From assembly GCA_003602665.1 (NCBI GenBank), contig QQSG01000107.1, positions 878 through 8,062 on the forward strand: a stretch of DNA of 7,185 nt, read 5' to 3'. Below the pieces are notes generated by a model. That model ran no database searches and had not been told where the DNA came from. It saw only the letters and a program-made list of their open reading frames with translations. The translations under genes and the position numbers were made by a program. The stretch is from Candidatus Poseidoniales archaeon (GTDB lineage Archaea; Thermoplasmatota; Poseidoniia; Poseidoniales; Poseidoniaceae). This document shows, one piece after another, positions 1-4,708 of this stretch (position 1 is its first letter; every line of letters begins with the position of its first letter).

Positions 1-69
1 GCATGCCACGCTATCATCAGCCAAGGCGCTTCAGTTGACGATGCGTTAGATATCTTCAACAACGCTTGA
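1..69 (+). CDS. C-terminal tail of an unidentified protein (5' end outside window)
   Basis: Frame 1 is open from the first base to a TGA at 67-69 and gives a 22-residue tail, ACHAIISQGASVDDALDIFNNA. The tail reads like an amphipathic helix with an acidic, alanine-rich end, as expected of real protein. A 6-bp hairpin follows five bases after the stop, the same arrangement seen at the other gene ends in this window, and this is the main support for a genuine gene end. There is too little sequence to identify a family. A chance open stretch of this length is possible, so confidence is moderate. Confidence 0.45.
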   Translation, partial: ACHAIISQGASVDDALDIFNNA

Positions 70-73
70 AGAA

Positions 74-93
74 GATTGGTTTATCTTCCAATC
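74..93 (+). terminator. Hairpin just after the upstream gene's stop
   Basis: GATTGG (74-79) and CCAATC (88-93) form a perfect 6-bp stem with an 8-base loop, five bases past the TGA at 67-69. A second AT-rich inverted repeat containing a T5 run follows at about 97-117 (TACAAAA / TTTTTGTA). Together they fit a transcript end: T-rich tracts are the known archaeal termination signal, and the hairpin may define or protect the 3' end. Confidence 0.45.
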
Positions 94-185
94 AAACTAC
101 AAAATGTTATTTTTGTAATATGAGTGCAGACTTAGCTTACGCTAATCGCTGTAAATACCACTTATTTCTAAGAGGGATCAAATTG

Positions 186-203
186 AGTGAATGGGTATTC
201 ACT
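186..203 (-). terminator. Hairpin overlapping the stop codon of the 108-residue gene
   Basis: AGTGAAT (186-192), loop GGGT, ATTCACT (197-203) is a perfect 7-bp stem. The stop codon of the minus-strand gene (199-201) lies inside the stem. No long U tract follows on the minus strand, so it could be a 3'-end stability or processing element rather than a classical terminator. Confidence 0.5.
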
Positions 204-525
204 TCTTGGTTAGACTATCACCCATGGTGATGTTGCCTTGTTGGTCGATAATGATTGGAGTACCTTCTGACCATCCAGGGCAGTGATCTTGAACCCAAAT
301 TCTGGTTGCCCATTCACAGATGTCGTATCCGCCAGAGAGAATGCCTGATCGCTTGATGTAACCCACCTTCACGATGTCTTTGTCCTTGGAGAGAACGTTA
401 CCAAGTTGTTGGCTTGTTGTACCATGACGCATGGTGCTGTTGATGTGTTCCAGGATCTCAGCGGTGTTTCGCGGGCGGTCTCCTAAAAATTTCTTGATTT
501 TTTCTCGTATGCGTACAGTTTTCAT
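199..525 (-). CDS. Small winged-helix DNA-binding protein, 108 aa
   Basis: The first two-thirds reads as a winged helix-turn-helix. There is a basic first helix (about residues 3-14), a second helix (NTAEILEHINSTM, 20-32), a recognition-type helix around TTSQQLGNVLSKD (36-48) and a beta wing (about 51-70) ending in GGYDICEW. The rest (73-108) is polar and holds WVQDHCPGW and a short DQQGNITMG segment; I do not recognise it. The start is well fixed: ATG at 523-525 is preceded at seven bases by AGGAGGA, a near-perfect Shine-Dalgarno. The stop sits inside a 7-bp hairpin. The gene is divergent from the 841-residue winged-helix gene and shares a promoter motif with it. It is probably a sequence-specific regulator, but its target is unknown. 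There is no signal peptide or membrane segment. Confidence 0.85.
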   Translation of the reverse strand: MKTVRIREKIKKFLGDRPRNTAEILEHINSTMRHGTTSQQLGNVLSKDKDIVKVGYIKRSGILSGGYDICEWATRIWVQDHCPGWSEGTPIIIDQQGNITMGDSLTKK

Positions 526-532
526 TGTTTTG

Positions 533-539
533 TCCTCCT
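533..539 (-). promoter_or_regulatory. Strong Shine-Dalgarno (AGGAGGA)
   Basis: On the minus strand AGGAGGA lies seven bases before the ATG at 523-525. This decides the start of the 108-residue protein and shows it is made from a leadered transcript. Confidence 0.8.
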
Positions 540-595
540 ATAATTTCGCTATTCGCTGTTAGGCGATGTCGCTGAAACAAAGGAGCGAGGCCACT

Positions 596-602
596 CATAT
601 AA
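596..602 (-). promoter_or_regulatory. Archaeal TATA box (TTATATG) for the 108-residue gene
   Basis: The minus strand reads GGAACGG-TTATATG, a purine-rich BRE-like stretch followed by a TATA box. Transcription would begin about 25 bases downstream, near 574, giving a leader of about 50 bases that includes the Shine-Dalgarno. The same TTATATG heptamer precedes the membrane-protein gene at 6404-6410. Confidence 0.5.
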
Positions 603-610
603 CCGTTCCT

Positions 611-620
611 CCATCAAAGC
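611..620 (-). promoter_or_regulatory. GCTTTGATGG element upstream of the 108-residue gene
   Basis: On the minus strand GCTTTGATGG lies eight bases upstream of the TATA box. It differs by one base from GCTTTGATAG at 739-748, which has the same orientation relative to the opposite gene. It may be a regulator site; the binding protein is unknown. Confidence 0.35.
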
Positions 621-651
621 AAGAGTTTGTTACCGTTCATGACTGGGTGAG

Positions 652-666
652 GTGTATTTTTTACAC
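652..666. repeat. Short palindrome GTGTA-T5-TACAC in the divergent intergenic region
   Basis: GTGTA (652-656) and TACAC (662-666) flank five T residues. It sits between the two divergent promoters and could be an operator or a weak AT-rich promoter element. It is short enough to be chance. Apart from this, the promoter elements and the small GTGATATCTCAC dyad (686-697), I see nothing else in 526-796. Confidence 0.25.
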
Positions 667-738
667 GGAATGCCGCCTTCAGTAAGTGATATCTCACGTT
701 TGCAGTGGAAATCGGTAACTAATTGTAAGTAAATAGGG

Positions 739-761
739 GCTTTGATAGTAATCTCTATCAA
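739..761 (+). promoter_or_regulatory. Dyad operator candidate upstream of the 841-residue gene
   Basis: GCTTTGATAG (739-748) contains TTGATAG (742-748), which is mirrored by CTATCAA (755-761) across six bases, giving a perfect 7-bp dyad about 40 bases before the GTG start. A third related site, CTATCAAAG, lies at 823-831 inside the first codons. The half-site recurs in the opposite promoter at 611-620. The pattern fits autoregulation by one of the two winged-helix proteins flanking the region, which is inference. Confidence 0.4.
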
Positions 762-784
762 TCAATGCTGTTTAGCACAGGCAA

Positions 785-790
785 AGGTGA
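785..790 (+). promoter_or_regulatory. Shine-Dalgarno (AGGTGA) fixing a GTG start
   Basis: AGGTGA ends six bases before the GTG at 797. It supports this GTG over the first internal ATG at 902, which would remove half of the winged helix. Confidence 0.65.
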
Positions 791-796
791 CCTCTT

Positions 797-3322
797 GTGC
801 CATCCTCCGCCATTAGAAGTCGCTATCAAAGACGCATTCTAGATTGGCTTCTCGATGGTGGAGGGACTGTAAGCCAAGCCTCAGCATCCTTGGGAATAGC
901 AATGCCCCACGCATCCTTGGCTATGCGCAATCTTCGAGAAGCCGGGGAAGTGCAACGTGACGACGGAGCTTCAATACGAGGTGCTGTACATCGATTGACA
1001 GAGAATGGAGCTCAGCGTCTTCTCATGGATCTCGTTGGGAGATTAAAGAAATATACTCGCCAAATTCCTTCGGATAAGAATGCAGTAGTTCTCTCAAGCG
1101 ATGGCACAAGTATTGTTCTCGGCATATTGGAAACACCCGAATCTAGGCTTTTCCAATTACCTAAACGAACGGAATTATTGAAATCCAACGATGAAGATTT
1201 TTCCATCGGAAAAGAAGGGGGCCTTTGGGCAGTTCAACGAGGCGAAAAGATACATTGGTTTGATTTGGAACATTTCGAATCAACAACTTCTCCTCCTGAA
1301 CTTCAGGAAGGGACGCTAACAGCATGGGTAAGCCGTGAGGAGAGTGTAGGTATTGTCCGTCTACGTTTGCTTGAGCAGTTTGAAGCCTGGAACGTACCTG
1401 ATGGTGCTTGGATAGAACTCAAAATACGATCAGAAACAGGGCCACCACAAATCCGTCTTGGAGAACATAGTATCGGCTCTGTGCAAGGGACCTCATATCA
1501 GGTCTCTCCGGAACGAGGTCTCTATGCCCATTTGCCATCTGCTGTTGACCGCAATCTTCTGGTTTCTTCGCTTGGGGATCGGGCTCAACTGATGACAGAA
1601 TCAATCGCCTTTGCACAAGACCGTTCACTTCCAGTAGATTTAGTCAGTACATGGATGAGGCGGAGGCACCCTCGCTTATCCAATGTCAAACGCAATGCTC
1701 GTATTCGTTCATTGAAACGATGGTTGCTCTCTGGTAGGGGCCAACAACCGAACCTTCACCTTCGCCGTTCTCTTCTAGCGGACTTTGGTGATCGAAGTTG
1801 GTCAGAACACTCCCAGGCAGTTGATGTGATTCTTCTTGAAGGCGTATCTCAAAACGGTGCAGCCTGTATCATTGAGTGGCTTTTGGAATCTACTATACTC
1901 GATTGTATTGTTGAGTGGCCATGGGCGGGTGGCAATGAACAGCATTTACTCGATCGATTGCTTGCTTCGGGACGATGCCGGGCGCTTATCACTTCGAGGG
2001 GAGAACCCCTCAATCTCTCAAGCAGAACCTCAACGTTGCAAGGGACTCCTCAGCTTGCTGTTGTATCCTATCGTTTACACAATCTCTTGGAACTAAACAT
2101 CCAATTAGACCGTTCAAACGTGCGTACTGAACCTGAAACGAGTCGGCAACTGCTCCCGAATAATGCTGCTGAACTCCTGGCATGGCATGGTTCAGGAGGC
2201 ATGAATGAACAAACTCTGAGCGATACCTCCAATGAAGAATCACAGCATATTGCACTTGTACGAAAAGCCATGAGGATGTATCCAAACGGTGACTCCACCT
2301 TTTCAAATTCGATAGAGCGAACGAATCCATTAGCCTCTTGGATAGCAAGCCCGATGGATGAACGTAACTCACGATGGCAACGCCTCCATCCGATATTGAC
2401 TCAAGGATGGGTTGATCTTCTAGATCCTCATTCAATGGATATCAAATCGTTGATTAATGGTATGGCAAGGACGTCCTCTGAATGGAAGCAACGGGCTTTT
2501 TCTGTGCTAATGATGCGTTTATCAAATGAGAATTCATTGCTCCTTGACGTAGCTAAGATGCTCGAAGATCCGTTATCTGGCTCGATTGCTGCTCACACAA
2601 TCATCACGACAAGTCCGTATTTCGATGAAGAAATGGATGCTCTTCTTAGCGATGCATCCTCAATTTGGTTGGACGCTCCTTATCGACCAGAGGATGTTTT
2701 AATGGTCTTATTTCCTCCTTCTGTTGAATTATCTGGTGAACGAGAATTATTGTTTGAACAATATCTCAAAGCAGGACAGGTACACCCGAGGGGTTCTATC
2801 CTATGGGCGTGGTCTAATGCTGTTGCTCGAATAAGAGACGATACTCCTCTCTCATTAGACCTCATCCGTTCATGCATGAATGTTTTACCATCCCAATGGT
2901 GGTCTGCATGGGCTTTTGATTGGCTGACTTTTCAATTATCAACATCTAGCGGGCGTGAATGGCTGGCAACTCATCCACTGAGTTGGCCAAGTCTTCTGGC
3001 CCGACCACATGGAGAACGAGTAGGGCTACCTGGTATAGGGAGGACGCATTCTGGCTTCGTTCCCAATCAAGAATTAATGATCAATCTCCTCATGGTGCCA
3101 GAAGGTGAAGGAAAAGCATCTCTCATGGATGTATATGATATGATTCAATCACTCGAATCTGAACGACCAGTCCACCAAGGGAGAATCCATCCTCTTGTGG
3201 GTTGGCTCGCCAGAGACGTTAGCACATGGCCTCTCTTCTCAACCGATGAACTCTTTTTGGGTGATTCGGATGTAAGTGCATTACTTATTGGAAGAGCGAT
3301 GCTCAACAGAATTGAAATCTAA
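797..3322 (+). CDS. Large winged-helix protein of unknown function, 841 aa
   Basis: Residues 10-75 form a MarR/ArsR-like winged helix: a first helix RYQRRILDWLLD, a helix TVSQASASLG (24-33), a recognition helix around 36-49 and a wing from about 52 to 67 (VQRDDGASIRGAVHRLT). The remaining 760 residues match no family I can name. A middle part (about 343-440) alternates hydrophobic strands and helices (VILLEG, CIVEWPW, RALITSRG), as in a Rossmann-like fold. However, I find no Walker A (GxxxxGK[ST]) motif, so an NTPase call is not supported. From about 490 on it is helix-rich with many tryptophans (WWSAWAFDWL, WLARDVSTW), as in helical-repeat proteins. No signal peptide or membrane helix is evident, so it should be cytosolic. 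The GTG start follows AGGTGA. The gene stands alone, between a divergent promoter region and a hairpin touching its stop. It may be a transcription regulator with a large sensory region, which is inference. Confidence 0.85.
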   Translation: MPSSAIRSRYQRRILDWLLDGGGTVSQASASLGIAMPHASLAMRNLREAGEVQRDDGASIRGAVHRLTENGAQRLLMDLVGRLKKYTRQIPSDKNAVVLSSDGTSIVLGILETPESRLFQLPKRTELLKSNDEDFSIGKEGGLWAVQRGEKIHWFDLEHFESTTSPPELQEGTLTAWVSREESVGIVRLRLLEQFEAWNVPDGAWIELKIRSETGPPQIRLGEHSIGSVQGTSYQVSPERGLYAHLPSAVDRNLLVSSLGDRAQLMTESIAFAQDRSLPVDLVSTWMRRRHPRLSNVKRNARIRSLKRWLLSGRGQQPNLHLRRSLLADFGDRSWSEHSQAVDVILLEGVSQNGAACIIEWLLESTILDCIVEWPWAGGNEQHLLDRLLASGRCRALITSRGEPLNLSSRTSTLQGTPQLAVVSYRLHNLLELNIQLDRSNVRTEPETSRQLLPNNAAELLAWHGSGGMNEQTLSDTSNEESQHIALVRKAMRMYPNGDSTFSNSIERTNPLASWIASPMDERNSRWQRLHPILTQGWVDLLDPHSMDIKSLINGMARTSSEWKQRAFSVLMMRLSNENSLLLDVAKMLEDPLSGSIAAHTIITTSPYFDEEMDALLSDASSIWLDAPYRPEDVLMVLFPPSVELSGERELLFEQYLKAGQVHPRGSILWAWSNAVARIRDDTPLSLDLIRSCMNVLPSQWWSAWAFDWLTFQLSTSSGREWLATHPLSWPSLLARPHGERVGLPGIGRTHSGFVPNQELMINLLMVPEGEGKASLMDVYDMIQSLESERPVHQGRIHPLVGWLARDVSTWPLFSTDELFLGDSDVSALLIGRAMLNRIEI

Positions 3323-3344
3323 ACCGATGGCTTCATATCGGTTT
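3321..3344 (+). terminator. 8-bp hairpin at the end of the 841-residue gene
   Basis: AAACCGAT (3321-3328) and ATCGGTTT (3337-3344) form a perfect 8-bp stem with an 8-base loop, starting inside the TAA stop (3320-3322). It separates the gene from the RNA gene downstream. No long U tract follows. Between it and the RNA (3345-3425) I see only a weak AT-rich patch at 3394-3399. Confidence 0.55.
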
Positions 3345-3425
3345 GGTTTGAGGGTTACTTGCCGTACGTGCAACATCAGACTGAGCTACTGTGAAAATTG
3401 CAATGATTTCTGATACCAATGATAC

Positions 3426-3623
3426 GGTCCGCTATCGAAGACTGGAATGACCCTTCGGGGAATGACTTCCGGTGCAAAAGCGGAAACCCGGGCCGACTAT
3501 GGGTCCTCGATGGACTACTGGATGATATCGAGACAACCAACCGGCCCTACAGCACGCCCTGATGCCGAGGGTCAGGCCTTCGAGGAAACTATGAACAAGG
3601 CCGTTAGGCGTCGGGGCACAGCT
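3426..3623 (+). ncRNA. Three-hairpin H/ACA-type guide RNA (pseudouridylation guide)
   Basis: Archaeal H/ACA RNAs hold a lower stem, a guide pocket, an upper stem, a kink-turn or K-loop bound by L7Ae, and an ACA box 14-16 bases after the upper stem. Three such units lie in tandem. Hairpin 1: lower stem 3428-3432/3480-3484, upper stem 3441-3447/3467-3473, kink-turn, C(UUCG)G tetraloop. Hairpin 2: lower stem 3490-3495/3542-3547, upper stem 3506-3511/3527-3532, K-loop, ACA at 3549-3551 (16 bases on). Hairpin 3: lower stem 3556-3562/3611-3617, upper stem 3575-3580/3597-3602, GAAA-capped kink-turn, ACA at 3618-3620 (15 bases on). The strand is set by G-U pairs in two stems, the UUCG loop and the ACA boxes. 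Hairpin 1 lacks a well-spaced ACA; AAA at 3484 is only 10 bases on. The exact ends are uncertain. A weak AT-rich patch at 3394-3399 could be the TATA box. Confidence 0.78.
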
Positions 3624-3633
3624 GATTTCTCAC

Positions 3634-3638
3634 TTTTT
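3634..3638 (+). terminator. T5 tract ending the H/ACA-like RNA
   Basis: CACTTTTTACCTTT follows the last ACA box by 13 bases. Archaeal RNA polymerase terminates at such T-rich tracts, so this is a reasonable 3' boundary for the RNA's primary transcript. Some read-through could supply the operon that starts at 3689, for which I see no clear TATA box. Confidence 0.4.
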
Positions 3639-3688
3639 ACCTTTCAACAAGCGATGTCATCAAATGCCGTGTGGCTCCACCATTACAC

Positions 3689-4708
3689 ATGGAAGAGGAA
3701 CGTCACTACAGGCGCTGCCTCATCGGTGGGACGTTCGATCGATTCCATTCAGGTCATCAATTATTGATTCAAACTGCTCTACGTCAAGCAGACTTCATTG
3801 AAGTACATGTTACGAACGATGCTATGGCTCAAGCAAAAGGAGGATGGATTGAATCTCTTGATGATCGCATGGAAGGTGTTCTTTCATGGCTTTCAGTGAA
3901 CGCTCCGAAACGATATGAAGTATTTGTTTTGGAAAATCCCCACGGTCCAGCGCCGTTGCATGAACAAGCCGACAGCATTGTTGCAACTGCAGAAACCATT
4001 TCTCGATGCTATCACATAAACAATGAACGTATGGAAAATGGACTGGTTTCACTTCATATCATCGAAGCACCTCACATGATGGATGAACTTGGAGGGATTC
4101 TATCTTCAAGTCGAATACGAAACGGACTTGTGGATACTGAAGGCCATCCTTGGATTCCACCGTCGCTTAATGGAAAGACATTGAGGATGCCTGCGGTATT
4201 GGATGATGAGTTCAAAACACCGATGGGAGAATTGTTCGAAGGTCCTGAAGACGCTCCAGAAGTTGCTCTTTCAGCGATGCTTGAATCTCTTCCATCAAAC
4301 CATGGCGCCTTGGTTGCAGTCGGTGATGTCACTGTAAAAGGGCTCATGGATATGGGTATCCAGCCAGATATTGCATTCATTGATGGTCAAACCAAACGCA
4401 CAGAACTTGAGGATGAACTCAAAGTAAATTCAAACCAGTATTCACTCAGGCGTACTGTCAAAAATCCACCAAGTGTTCTTACACCCGAACTTCTCGATGT
4501 TATTCAGTGGTCTTTGATTCAGGATGAGCCTGTTTTAGTTGAAGTCGATGGAGAAGAAGATTTAGCACCAATGTATATTCTCGCAACAGCTCCACTTGGG
4601 ACAATTATCGTTTACGGACAACCGCGGAAAGGTGTTGTCATGCGTGTTCTTGATATTGAGGCAAAACACCGAAGTCGAAATTTACTGATCATGTTTGAGG
4701 TCGAATGA
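3689..4708 (+). CDS. coaD: Bifunctional phosphopantetheine adenylyltransferase / GTP-dependent dephospho-CoA kinase
   Basis: The protein has 339 residues and would carry out the last two steps of CoA synthesis: 4'-phosphopantetheine to dephospho-CoA, then dephospho-CoA to CoA. Residues about 8-150 are an archaeal PPAT (nucleotidyltransferase fold) with GGTFDRFHSGH (13-23, the HxGH site) and SSSRIR (139-144, the ISSTxIR-type site). Residues about 160-339 are DUF359, shown in Thermococcus to be a GTP-dependent dephospho-CoA kinase. Its hallmarks are VGDVTV (211-216), GIQPDIAFIDGQTKR (223-237), VKNPPSVLT (257-265), DGEEDL (287-292) and YGQPRKGVV (309-317). All are intact, so both activities are expected. 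Thermoplasma has the same fusion. I chose ATG 3689 because it puts the Rossmann strand near the N terminus as in relatives; an in-frame GTG at 3671 would add six residues. No Shine-Dalgarno is seen. The stop overlaps the next gene (ATGA). Confidence 0.92.
   Translation: MEEERHYRRCLIGGTFDRFHSGHQLLIQTALRQADFIEVHVTNDAMAQAKGGWIESLDDRMEGVLSWLSVNAPKRYEVFVLENPHGPAPLHEQADSIVATAETISRCYHINNERMENGLVSLHIIEAPHMMDELGGILSSSRIRNGLVDTEGHPWIPPSLNGKTLRMPAVLDDEFKTPMGELFEGPEDAPEVALSAMLESLPSNHGALVAVGDVTVKGLMDMGIQPDIAFIDGQTKRTELEDELKVNSNQYSLRRTVKNPPSVLTPELLDVIQWSLIQDEPVLVEVDGEEDLAPMYILATAPLGTIIVYGQPRKGVVMRVLDIEAKHRSRNLLIMFEVE

Noticed and set aside
1824..2000. STAND/NTPase-like segment (VILLEG ... ALITSRG) in the 841-residue protein
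   Set aside because: No Walker A motif is present anywhere in the protein, so an NTPase assignment would rest on weak strand resemblance only.
2010..2435. Minus-strand open frame of 141 codons inside the 841-residue gene
   Set aside because: It is a shadow of a strong plus-strand gene, with no ribosome site or domain.
3377..3388. tRNA-like D-arm (TAGCTCAGTCTG on the minus strand)
   Set aside because: No matching acceptor stem, anticodon arm or GGTTCGA T-loop follows. It is an isolated 12-base resemblance.
3426..3623. SRP RNA or RNase P RNA
   Set aside because: A GGGUCAGGCC stretch recalls SRP helix 8 and a GAGGAAA recalls the RNase P core, but the partner segments (GGAA tetraloop with AGCAG; ACAGAA) and the long closing helices are absent. 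Three H/ACA-type units fit better.
3671..3688. GTG at 3671 as the start of the CoA enzyme
   Set aside because: It has no Shine-Dalgarno and would add six residues not expected in the family; ATG 3689 fits the usual short N terminus. It cannot be fully excluded.
3447..3767. Plus-strand open frame of 106 codons across the RNA region
   Set aside because: It runs through all of hairpins 2 and 3 and overlaps the CoA gene start, has no ribosome site and no recognisable protein features. The RNA structure explains the sequence.
4072..4380. Minus-strand open frame of 102 codons inside the CoA gene
   Set aside because: The plus-strand frame carries conserved PPAT and DUF359 motifs throughout; this is a serine/proline-rich shadow.
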